Source: Todiramphus chloris collaris (lineage: Eukaryota; Chordata; Aves; Coraciiformes; Alcedinidae). From it: a DNA stretch of 64,000 bases. The stretch spans positions 4,080,123 to 4,144,122 of the forward strand of contig JANVCC010000030.1 in assembly GCA_025345505.1 (NCBI GenBank), written 5' to 3'. Below are positions 9,041 through 20,500 of this stretch, piece by piece; within the stretch, counting starts at the first letter, position 1; every line of letters starts with the position of its first letter. The notes beneath the pieces were generated by a model. The model was given only the letters and a program-made list of their open reading frames with translations, ran no database searches and had not been told where the DNA came from. The translations under genes and the position numbers were made by a program.

Positions 9041-9117
9041 CCTGCTCCTGCTCCGCGGGCGAGATCCCATCATCTGCAAAGTTTCTGCTCTGGCTGCGTG
9101 TCTTGGCTTTCGCTGCT

Positions 9118-9153
<36 letters not shown>
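9118..9153. repeat. CAG/GCA trinucleotide repeat (12 units)
   Basis: Twelve uninterrupted GCA units preceded by GCTGCT, giving a small CTG/CAG hairpin-prone tract. It can be read as poly-Gln or poly-Ala in open frames, but there is no supporting gene structure. It lies in intron 1, about 1.7 kb past the exon. Confidence 0.9.
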
Positions 9154-9156
<3 letters not shown>

Positions 9157-9689
9157 CTTTCCCCCCTATCCCAGACAGATGCGTTGCATTAAATAATCCT
9201 TCAGTTACAATCCGCTGATAAAGGAAATCATATTTAAATATCTGGGGTTTTTTGTTGTTGTTTGTGTGTTTCGAAAGGTTCTTCCCCCCCTGAAAAGCGT
9301 CTCAGTTTCGTGGCAAGTGGAAGGAGGGTTGGAGGCGACCCCTGTAATTTAGTTGTTCGAGAGAAAAAGTTTTCAGTTTTTCAATTCTTTCTGGCTGCGT
9401 TGGGAATAGAAAATATTTTGTAGCCTTCACCATCTTTCGTGGAAAGCCGTATAGATGGGGACCAAGCGCACTTCTATTATTTCACTTTTACTGCTTTACG
9501 CGTGAGAGAAGAATCGACCCGATTGCGTGAGTGTCGCTAATATCCAGGGAAGCTTTTCCCTCTCAGTTGAGGGAGAATACCTGAAGGCTGCATTTTCTTG
9601 ACCTCCGTGTAAAATTGCTAAAAAATAATTTCAAGAAGTGTATCCCTCCTCAAATAAAAAAAAAAAGTAAACATAAAAAAAAAAAAAAC

Positions 9690-10060
9690 AGAAAACAAAC
9701 CGCCCCGCGCGGGGAATACCCAGGGGTGGTTTTTTTTTTTTTTAATGTCCATCTGTAAAAATAAGGGAAAAGACATGCCGGAGTCTTCCTCTCTCCACGC
9801 TCTCGGGAGGCAGCTGGTGAGGAGCGGAGTGCGGGGAGAGGTGCGGAGAGCGGGGCCCGAGGGGGTGCGGGCCCGGCCGCCCGTAGCCGCGCTGCACCTG
9901 CGCGGACATCCGCGCTCCGCGCCGAGCCAGGCACTCGGCCCCCGGGGCAGCTGCTTTTCCACTCGAGTGGGTTCGTGCCCGTCTGGTGAAACCGTATCCC
10001 CGAATAACCCCCCGCCCCAGCCCGGTGTAGCCCCCAGCCACCCAGTAGCCTCATAAAGAG
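9690..10060. promoter_or_regulatory. intronic CpG-rich block, part 1
   Basis: CpG-dense sequence about 2.3 kb past exon 1, densest at 9800-9960. It may be a shore of the promoter island, an alternative start, or a regulatory island. The frames in it are compositional and show no domain. Confidence 0.55.
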
Positions 10061-10319
10061 ACAGAAGGTGATCAGATTAGGGGAACACACGTGAATAAGG
10101 AGGCACTTGTTACTTTTACACTTTATCACCACTTTTTTACAGGCAATTTAGTGCAGCCAAGGTAGATCCAGATCCCTCTAACCGTCTGAGATAGTAAAAT
10201 AACACTTTCCTAAGTTTCAGCAGGTTTTCCTGCGCCTCTAATTTGCCTCAGTCTAGTACTTAAAAGGCTTGATTGAAAAACAGAGCTGGCAAGTTTATTT
10301 GCCTGTTTAAGACTCTGTG

Positions 10320-10510
10320 CGGGAATTTGTTTTCGAGCAGGGAAACGTTTGCCATGCCCGGGCTCCCGGCCCTCTCGGCGAGGCAGTTTATCTGCGCCGC
10401 GTTACCATCACCTCTGCCTCATCGGGCCGTTGCCGCCGCCGGCACCCCGCGTCCGTGCCCCCGGCCCCGGCAGCCCCGCCGCGGGGGAGGCAGCGCAGCG
10501 GCCGGAGGCA
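10320..10510. promoter_or_regulatory. intronic CpG-rich block, part 2 (cut by gap)
   Basis: GC-rich, CpG-dense sequence that rises towards the N gap and is cut off by it, so its full extent is hidden. High GC probably contributed to the assembly failure. Confidence 0.6.
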
Positions 10511-10910
10511 NNNNNNNNNNNNNNNNNNNNNNNNNNNNNNNNNNNNNNNNNNNNNNNNNNNNNNNNNNNNNNNNNNNNNNNNNNNNNNNNNNNNNNNNNN
10601 NNNNNNNNNNNNNNNNNNNNNNNNNNNNNNNNNNNNNNNNNNNNNNNNNNNNNNNNNNNNNNNNNNNNNNNNNNNNNNNNNNNNNNNNNNNNNNNNNNNN
10701 NNNNNNNNNNNNNNNNNNNNNNNNNNNNNNNNNNNNNNNNNNNNNNNNNNNNNNNNNNNNNNNNNNNNNNNNNNNNNNNNNNNNNNNNNNNNNNNNNNNN
10801 NNNNNNNNNNNNNNNNNNNNNNNNNNNNNNNNNNNNNNNNNNNNNNNNNNNNNNNNNNNNNNNNNNNNNNNNNNNNNNNNNNNNNNNNNNNNNNNNNNNN
10901 NNNNNNNNNN
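10511..10910. other. assembly gap (400 N)
   Basis: Exactly 400 undetermined bases. It is bordered by CpG-rich sequence on the left and a CTTCTC hexamer array on the right, so the true content is probably the missing array plus GC-rich sequence. The round length suggests an estimated or placeholder size. Open frames that cross it are meaningless. Confidence 0.98.
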
Positions 10911-11036
10911 CTTCTCCTTCTCCTTCTCCTTCTCCTTCTCCTTCTCCTTCTCCTTCTCCTTCTCCTTCTCCTTCTCCTTCTCCTTCTCCTTCTCTTCTTC
11001 TCTCTCTTTCTCTCTCTCCCTCTCCTGCTGTCTCTT
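10911..11036. repeat. CTTCTC hexamer array grading into CT-rich sequence
   Basis: Near-perfect CTTCTC units run from the gap edge to about 10993, then decay into mixed CT-rich sequence to about 11036. The left end is lost in the gap. The strand is all pyrimidine and could form triplex (H-DNA). Confidence 0.9.
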
Positions 11037-12129
11037 ACTTTAGGATAACAGTCACAACTGAATTTGGGACCAAATCTGTGATGCTGTAGTAGGCGATGCC
11101 ACCCAGGGCTGAGCCTGTGGCCGAGCTCTGTGATGCCTCCTGGTTTCTCCCCAGCCACACCAGGCTGGCCATGGTGCAGGGCAGAGAAAGGACACAAAGG
11201 AAAAGGATGGTCCGAAAGGCGAGCTCGTTATTAATACAGCTTTGCTTGTAAATGAAAAATGTAACCCTTGTTAATTAACGCTGTTTACATGGGGTACAAG
11301 AAACTTAAGAAATGTTTCTACAAAGGGGAAGGAACTGTTTACAAAACTCTTTCAAAAGTGTGACATATTGCTGCAGTTCCAGCACTAAAAAGCCAAACAC
11401 ACTTACACGCCTTTGAAGTTGGCTGGCTGAGGCAACATTATTTGACTCAGATTCAGATATTGCTTGTGGGTATAACTAATGGCTTTTACCTAGTTAGTGG
11501 GCTGGGAGGGGCAAGGGCCTGGGCGCCATGGCCATTGGGTCCCTCCGGAGAGCCAGGCTTGGCTCCCTGCCAGCTCTGTACAATGTCAACATTGAATATT
11601 TGAATTCCCAGACTCTATTTAACAACTTTCTAAATAAATAAACTCATTGTGTGTCTGTGTTTAAAATTATTTCACCTCTTTCATGAAAGCTACAGCATCT
11701 TATTACACTGGCCTCTCAGGCTGCTTTTCCCCCTTTTCTTTCCAAACAAACACAAACGGAGCTGAGCAAGTTTGTTGTTGGTTTTGGTTTTTTTTTAGTG
11801 CCTCATATCTCTACTTCTCTCCCCTTCTCACTTTCTGTCTGTCTTCTCGTGAAATACAAGTGGAAGGTGCTCGGACATCCCATGATGTCCTTAGTGAGCC
11901 GGTTCTGTGCTCCCTGTTATCTAATCATAACTACAACCAAAGCCAGGTTCACCAAGTTGGTTAAATATTAATCATTTCTAAAAGGAGGCCCATGTGAGTG
12001 CCATTGCTGCGGCAGTGCCCTGTACATACTCAATCATTTTGGCTGCTGTACCATAGGCGGGCTCCAGGGACAGCTTTCATTGTTGTTGCCATAAATGGCT
12101 ATTAGTGTTCATATTCACCTATTCACCTA

Positions 12130-12300
12130 GTTACTGAAGTGCACACAAGTGTGTATGTGTCTGTGCTTACTGTATACCTGTCCATACGTGTGCTTTCATA
12201 ACATACTTTTCTGTTTATGCCATGGACTTATATATGGGTGTGAGTATGTATATTTATAAAATACCTGTATATATCTGTGCACTTACAGAGAGAAAAACAG
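12130..12300. repeat. degenerate TG/TA-rich low-complexity segment
   Basis: Repeated GTGTATGTGT, TGTATATTTATA and TATATCTGTG words form an old, heavily interrupted microsatellite. A similar ATATATATGTG patch lies near 12481-12492. Confidence 0.6.
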
Positions 12301-14439
12301 GTAAATAGGTTTGATATCTGCAATTGCAATTAACGCATGCAGTGTTTTAGTGAGGGACTGTAGTATGTGTAGGCTCCTGGGGTGCTTGCAGCCTGTGCAC
12401 CTATGGCTGGCACCAAGACACACAGGCTTGGAAATGTGGCAGATGTGTATAGGGAACCCAGACAGAGTTGATATACAGGATATATATATGTGTTGTTCAC
12501 TGGGATGCTTCCCAAACGCACTAATTGTGTATTTCTGTGGTGTAGGTATTCACTGTAGAGAAGGTATTTCCAGCTGTCCTAGGGAGCACAGCTCCCTGAT
12601 AAAACTGTCTAAATTGCTAAAGAAGAAAGTGGAATGAATTTTCTGCCAGGACAGGTCCAGGGTGTGGGAGGATAAAGGAAAGCACAGTGGTTGCTCCAGC
12701 CCAGGGCAGATGAGGAAAGGGCAGTGGGGAAGCAGATGAAGTTTTAAAAGCCTCAGCTAATGAAGCCTTGTCCACAGAAGTTGCCTTGCTTTGCAGTAAG
12801 CCACTTTCTAAGCAGATGTACGTTAACATTGGAAGGGCTTGTTCAGGCACTTAGTTTTCTGACCAAGAATTCATGAAATTTGTTTGTTTAAAATTTAACC
12901 GTGTTTGCTGTCATTTTTGGAGCAACAGTGCTCTTTTGCAGTAATTTAATACGATCAGTTTTACATCATTTCAGTTTAGTTAGGCAAGGAGTGGCTTGTG
13001 AAGAGCAGAAAGAAATTTAAACCCACATGGTTTTCAAACTGGCAGATACAAGTGTCATATTATCCAGTAGACAGAACTAGAACTGGACAAATGCAGGTTA
13101 GAAATACAGTTTATATTTTAAACAGTGAATGTATTTAACCAGTAAAACAATTTACTGAGAGCTGGGTGGATTTCAACATCACTTGAATTCCTTTGTCTTA
13201 ATTAAGGTTGGCTGTTTTTCTAAAAAGATATGAGCTAATCCAAACAGGAATTAATTTAGGGAATTCCTGTAGCCTGTGTTGTACAGGCAAGCAGACCAGA
13301 CCACTCTTCCTGGTTTTATAATCTATGCACCTAGTTAAAGCAGTGTCATTTCATATGAACACAAAAGCTCAAGACTGGGATTACAAGAATGCACTTAAAA
13401 ACTAAAGGGTCATTAAAAAACCTGGGTTCAGCTCAGACAACACAAAAAAAAAATGTCTGGCTCGAAGTCCTTTCCATCCTCACCACTGCTTACCTGTACT
13501 GTGGGTGTCCCCAGAACCGTGCTGGGTGCCTGTCTCTGTGTTTAAGGACAAAGGTGAAGATGGGGTTTGTAAAGATGGGATGGAGGAATAGGGTGTGTGT
13601 GCTGAGGTCAGGATAGAGAGAAGGGGAGCTGGGGTCACAGGGGTTTGGTTGTTGCTCTGCAATGGCTTTCCAGTGGGCTCCTGCAGTGTTCATGTGCAGT
13701 TTGTTACTGTTTTAGTTCCTAACACCCAGAATAGGGTGACCAGCCAGACAAGACCAGTCTAGTTCATGATATGGACCAGTAAGCAACAGAAAGCACCTCC
13801 AGGTTCCTTTGCTGCAGAAGGTGTTTGCTGGCAGATAAATTCAGCTAAGAAACAGCAAGGTGGGGAAGGGGATGGGGAAGCTGCGGAGAAATGGATATTG
13901 TTATCCCCAGGACTCTATCTCTTTGCATTGCCATTTTAAATAAAAAAATTAAAATGCTCAGGGTATAAAGCAGCCCTGCCTGATCACTCGTTGACTTTAT
14001 GATACCTCCCTTTTGTTTGCATTTCCAGGCTATAGCGAGGCATTGCCTTTTCCAGTGCTGCTGGAAGAAAAGGCAGCCACGGAGCTGTGTGGGAGGAGGG
14101 AAGCTAGCCCGCAATGAATATTGTATTTGGTGCTAAATATGTAACAAAGAGAAAGAAATGTGATCTAATCCAGCAATAGGAGTTGGGGAAGTGAAATACA
14201 ATTTGTTTTATTTCAGGGTTTAATGTTGTGGTCTGTTTCAGTGAAGCATTATCTTTTAAACTAGAATATATGCAACGACATAAACCCCCTCTACCTTAAG
14301 GGAATGTCAAAGTTTGATCTACAAAATAAAGGAAATTCAAAGTTAAGGTTGAAATGTACCACATGGCCTCTGAGTCCCAGGAACAACAGGAGGCAAGGAA
14401 GTAGCTAAAGGTATGGTCTGTGCTTTAAAAAGAGTCCAG

Positions 14440-14560
14440 CAACTACCAAGCCGCCAGCGCTCGTTGCGGTTACGCAGCACAGTTCAAGCTGGGATTTGTA
14501 TTGACTAGAGAGAGCCTGGTTCAACAAGATCTGCGACGATCTCGGATCTTTTTGGAAATC
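14440..14560. promoter_or_regulatory. CpG-retaining intronic patch (enhancer candidate)
   Basis: Several CpGs crowd into about 40 bases (14450-14480) inside AT-leaning, CpG-poor intron, with more at about 14533-14543. It contains TGCGGT at 14465-14470, a RUNX-type core. CpG retention suggests selection or hypomethylation. There is no alignment to confirm it. Confidence 0.3.
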
Positions 14561-17500
14561 TTGGTTGATTTCTGACAAGCATGAGAATTTTATGGTGGAA
14601 GGATTGCAGGTCTGGGCTTAATTTATGCAACAGAAACACCCTGTCCCCTTTGGCACCAACATTTTTGTTCAGAAAACCTTATATTGGAGCAAAACATTTT
14701 GGTTCAGAAAAGAGATATACCCAAGTTACAGCTTTATTCCTTTTCTGAAGAATTGCTCTTATGTCTGAATGGGTGCACTACTTTTTAGCCTTGTTTAAAC
14801 TCTAAACTAAATTTAAATTGCCTGTAAAATAATCTCCAGAATGGAAACTGCCACACAACCGTAGCCCTTGCTCCCTGACCCAAACCCATATTCCATTGCA
14901 AGGCAGTGCACTGCTCTGTTTTGTGATTAGAGTAAGTTAGAAACCAGAACACCAAGACTTCTATGAATAGGTTATTTTTGGCAATTGCATCACCAATTAT
15001 GTATAAAATTTCAAAAAATATGAGTTCTGCCAGTTTTGATCTCTGAGAGGGCTACAGAAAATGAAAGCTTTGAGACTGTTGTAACATCATACTATTTTGT
15101 CTATTAGATATCATTAGATTACCAGAATACTGAGACCTTCCTATCAACCGATCTAACAACGATTTCCCAGGTGGCTTACATTAGAAAAATTAGCCATAAA
15201 TATATTTTGTGTAATGCAATTTATTATGGATGTTTATTGTGTGCAGTGGGAAAACATTTGGTTTCGGATGATCTTACTGTATAACGTGCCCTACTGAAAC
15301 TGCTTAAACCGTGGCAGTCTGTGAAGGCCCCAGCTGAATCCTGAGCCCAGCCAGGCTACGTGCTCTGAAAGCCACAGGAAGGCAGAGCCCTTCCCTTGGA
15401 GGGGCAACAGCTTCTTGTATGGGATGTGCAACAGAAAAGCTTGGCAGTGGGTGAGGAACTGAATGGTAAAGAAAATAGGAGGATGGTTCAGGGCAATGTT
15501 TTTACAAGGGAAAATGGGATTAAAATGCTACCAGCTCCCAGCAGATCCTGTTGTACTGTCATGGGGAGCTCACCTGTGTCCAAGGGATGTTTTGCCTCCC
15601 GCATCCCATGTTCTATCGAGCCTCCTCTTACTTCAGCCACGTTTGGCAAGCAGGGCTCTATACTCACATCTACCAATGACTCCAGATTTGCCCTCCTGCA
15701 GCAGAGTGGGGACTAACCCAGCCCTAGGGACCTGGGGGTGCATGTGATGGTCAGGGATCCTGTCCCACCTCCACTGGGATGCTGCAACAGGGAACTAATG
15801 GCTTAAGAAAAACATCTCCTGCACTCTCTCCTGTTCAAACTCCACATGCTGGCAAGGGTGAAATCATTCCTCAGTTTAAAAAAAAAACCCTCAAAAACCT
15901 CTCCCCCTCCAAGCTCCTTCACACATGTCTTAACACCAAACTGGCAAAGCCAATGGAAAAGGATTTTGCATTTTGGCAGCAGAGCTGGCTCAGTGCTGGC
16001 CACAGGCCTTATCCCAAACCCACTGGAGCTGAAGGAGTTCGTACCAACAATGGGCTTTGGATAGGGCCTGGCTGGGAGGAATCTGCTTCCCTTCATCCTT
16101 GGGGGTGAGGGTTTATCAGCAGCTTTTGCTCTGTGGTGAGCCTCAACATGCGACGTTGTAACAGATACCTGGATTTACATCACTGTAAGTGAATTAGATT
16201 GGTCCTATAATCTGGCCTCATTTAAGAGTCATTTTAGCCGTTATGATGAAATATGAACACTGCTGATGGGGGGGACTGCAGTGACTTTGCACGCTTGTTT
16301 CCTGCCGTGCCCCATCCATTCCCTGTACTCTTCACCTCTCACATGAGTTGAGCACTGCTGGGGGCTGTGATTGGCTTTTGGGGGATGTGGGAGGGGTCCA
16401 GCACCCCTGTCTTGCACTGCAGGGCTTTGCGTCCCAAGGACTGCAGATCTCCAAATAGCCTGAATTTGTGCCTTCTGAATGAATAGCTTTGTTGCTAAAG
16501 GTACCTGGTGCCCCTAATAAACGTTCCGTTTAATGCCATCCAATTTCATCTCAGACAAACAGAGGGTGTGTGAGAGACAAGCTCTGACTGCTGGAAAAAA
16601 ATCACCCCAAACATGTCTACAACATGGCTCGAGTCACCAGTGCTGCTTATATTTGTGATTTAAAAAACATTTAACATTTCCAACATTTGACAGAAATGAT
16701 TAACCTTTTCCTCTTGAAAACTCTTTGCAATTTGCGCTTACCATGGCATGTTTTATTTACCTGCAGCTTGGTGAGGAATTAAACAATGCTTTTGTGAGGT
16801 TTAATTTTTCCCATTCTCTTTGTAGCTCCGTATAAAGGGAGAAAAGAAAACATGTTATTTGGAAGAATTTAGAAGTAATGTTTCTATTTTACTGTTTTTA
16901 GGCTCTTGATGTATTTTTGGCTGCAGGGACTGGCGTGGAGTATTGGTCTAAGAATACACACCATCAGAAGCAAAGGAATATCAGCTGTATCTGAGTTAAC
17001 AGCACTGCTTTATACTTTTGCTGTTTCGTTGTTATTGTATCAGGATAATGATAATTCATGGGAACAATGAAGGATTGTTAACTGTAAAAGGTGAAAAGTG
17101 ATATATATTTGTCCTGCTTCTTTCAGCTCATACAGTAAGCGATACCTCAGTAGTCACTGGCTGCCTGTGTAAGTGTTATTAAACATTTATGTTTTTCCTG
17201 TGTAATTGCTATCCAGGAGTTTGTGGTACATGGTGTGATGGAAGATATCAGGTAAAGCCAAAGTAACGGGGAAATGAAGAAATGATCACTGGGACACTCC
17301 AGATGATGCAGATCAGAGAGATCTGAGGGAATAAAACCATGCAGTGTCACTGGGATCAGTGACCAGGCTCAGAATGAAAGAAAAGGTGATCATTACTGAG
17401 CCAATGCCCCATGTGAAAACCAAACTGAGCCTGAGCCAGAAAGGGTGGCACAGAGTTAGACCCAGGATGGGATGCAGTAATGCTTCCCAACTGATGCTTT

Positions 17501-20500
17501 CACTGTGCACCAAGCTGAAGGATCAGCCATGGACCAAACCAGAAGATTTATTTCCAACCTGACATTATTATTTATTATGACGTGAATTAAAGTGTTGACC
17601 GCAGAACCCAGCCAGGACTGGATGCCTGTTGTGCTGAGCTTTGTGCAAACACGGGCAGCCTGCTCAGAGCTTAGGCCCTAAGAAATGCAGATTAAACTTT
17701 GGGCCTGCTGCCCTACGTATGCAATTACAGCATCGTTGGAGGCAGTAATGAAATCCCAAGGAGAAATAGATGCTTTGAGGAAAATCCATGGAGTCAGGAC
17801 TGCGGAGTGCTAGGCTTTCCTCTTGCACATGGGTGGATGTGCTTCGGCTTTAATCCCATCAGACTTCTCCCTCTGCCAACAAATGCCCTCCCCCCAGCTC
17901 CATTTTAGACGACCCTATTATTTTTGGCTGTGTCTGTAACCTTGGGTGATCAAGCTGCATTAAGCTATGAGTATCCTTGCTGTATCACCCACTTGCTTTC
18001 AAAGAAAGTAGCTCTGAGATTTGCTGGGAAGGAAGAAGGCAATACCAGCAGATAATCCGGTCCTATAAAATCCTTGGGTTGTGGTTCCAGCCTGCTTTCC
18101 ACCCGGGTGCTGCAACAGGGGTGTGAGCAGCGTGGCTGGCAAGTGCCAGCAACCAAGAAGTCCCCCAAGCCTATAAGGTTTATTAAGGTTCTTTTTAAGT
18201 CTGTGCCAATAAAAAGGGTCCACGCAACCTTTGAGTGAAGCTTCATAAACTCAGTTTTATGTTTGGATAATTTGAAGCCAAACCGTCACGGAGTTCACAT
18301 AAAGAAATACCCCATGGAGCATCACAAACTGCAAAGAAAATACATCGAGGAAAGAGAGGACTGATAATTTTACGTCTTTTCTTGAAGCTGGGCAGTAAAA
18401 TGGGCTTTATTTAGCAGTTTCCTAACTTCTGTATGCAATTTTGTTACCAGTGCAATGGCTTTAGATATAATATTTTGTAAATAGAGAGAAATGTTAGAAG
18501 CCAAATTACTACAGCTTTGTGCACAGCACGTGGACCTGCTGCGGGAAGCAGTGCCACACATGCTTGCTTCCCAAAATGTTTGATCTTTGGATCAGACCGC
18601 TGGGCAGGACGTGGCAGCAGCACTCAACTCTGCTGTGAAAAGCTGTATGTTGAGCCCAGTATGGCTGGGTAGTCCTTGGAAGGAACAGTCCTTTTAAAGC
18701 CAACTGAGTAGTTTGACCCAGGTCCAGGGATGAGCAACATACACTTATGTTTGGAGGGTGAAGCATTTCTAATTTGACATATATTTAAGAGCTCTGATTT
18801 TTATAGATGAGGTGATCGCAATCTCAAGGCTCATCTTCCAAAACAGAGGTTATTAGAATCACTTGTCACTTAGCCTTTTGGCCAAAATATGTGTGTGTAA
18901 ATCTAGGTCCAGAATTCCTTCGATGGCATTTATAAGACAAACCCCCACTATGTTTGTTCCTCACACAAATTGTTATTTTACGCCCAGCATGGTTCACGTT
19001 TTAAAAATCTATTTTACAATGTAATAATTCACACCCACTTCTCTTTGGGAAGTCATTTATAAAAGGAAAATTAAATGTGGCTGGGCATTAGAGGGAGTAC
19101 TGCTGATACATGCAACAGCTCCAAATGTTGAGGGAAGTGATTATGGGTATGGGAGAAGATGCCATCTTGACCTTGGCAGTTTGTTTATTAGACACTAAAT
19201 CACAGACATTTCTTCTTCCAGTTTTAACTGGTCTGAGGACTCAGATATAACCTTAAAAGCCCTTTCTGGGGTTTTAAACAGAATTTAGACCTCGTCAGTG
19301 CTCAGTACTATTTATGTAGGTTGAATGAAAAAAGGGAATGTGGAGACCACTGTGGGAAAGGAAAAAAAAAGGGTGAATAAACTAGAGAAAAAAAGGAGTA
19401 TTCATTCCAATGGCTGTGTTTCCTTTTCAAAAGGTTTCACTGGAAGGAAAGGGCTCTCTCTCGCTGTCAGCAGCAAAGGTAGCACTGGGAATAAGATGGA
19501 AGTTACCAGACGGTAGGTGGGGATGGCAGGGGGGAGAGAACTGGGAGATGGGACGTGCCTGATGGATTGCTGTCAGACCCCTGAGCAAAAGGAGGCAAAC
19601 AAATCAGCTCTGCTGGCACCTTTCTGCGCAGGAATATTAAAGTAATTGAGGAGATCTGATTTAAGAGATGATCGGTGTTTTTCAAATACTAAATAGGCTC
19701 TGAATATGATGTTCTCTGTGGTTTCCTCTCCCTAGTGCTATACCAGTGTTATATATGTGTGTATGTATATATCTGCATGAGCTCAGCAAGCTAACATGGC
19801 CAGATCACCTCCACGCATCCTAACCTTGGGCTCAGTCCCTTGTTTCAGAGGCTCAGTGTGAACTCAGGTGCTGGGTTTACTTTTTGGGTCCACACATTTC
19901 GTCCGGGTTCCTGCTCAGCAGAAATGGCTCTGCTCTGCGGGTCGGTGGAGATCCAGCTGAAGCTTGCGAGGGCTGGAGGGAGCAGTGTTGCTTTAGGCTC
20001 CCTGCCTGCAGAGTGACATATCAGAAGTAATAAGTCTGAGCCTGAGCTGATGTCTAACAGCATCAGAGAGTGGGCTGGAAGGCTGAACTTCTGCAAAAAT
20101 GAAAGCAAGGAATTTAACAGCAGTAAAAAAGAGGTTAAGGAAAGAACAAAAAGGAAAGGAAATAAAAGTGATATGAATAGCTAGAAAACCAGCTACAACC
20201 AAATATTAACCTCTGCTGCTGTATTTTGACACTGGACTGAGTTAATAGTGAAAACACATTAATTTTGAAGAAGTTACTTAATTTCAGAAATTATCTGGAT
20301 CATCCCAATACAGAAATACTTGAGCAAAAGATACTTTCTGTGTGTTCAAATCTGCCAATAGCTTGAAGACATATTCTGCAGGAGGCTATCAAGAGAAAGT
20401 ATGCTTTACTGGTGGGGTTTTCAGCCAAACTCTCTCACTCTTGGAGTTTCTTATCCCTTTTTTCTCCAAGATACCTTTCCCCCGACTGTCAGAGGAGCTG

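Noticed and set aside
8791-9196. Frames with poly-Ala or poly-Gln over the CAG tract
   Set aside because: No splice context, no homology, and the frames arise from the tandem duplication and the CAG repeat.
10273-11197. Open frames of about 250 codons crossing the N gap
   Set aside because: Most of each translation is undetermined residues plus poly-Leu, poly-Ser/Phe or poly-Arg from the hexamer array.
18130-18160. GCTGGCA-AG-TGCCAGC inverted repeat as an NFI site
   Set aside because: Spacing between TGGC and GCCA is 4, not the 5 expected for NFI, and a 7-bp arm is easily chance.
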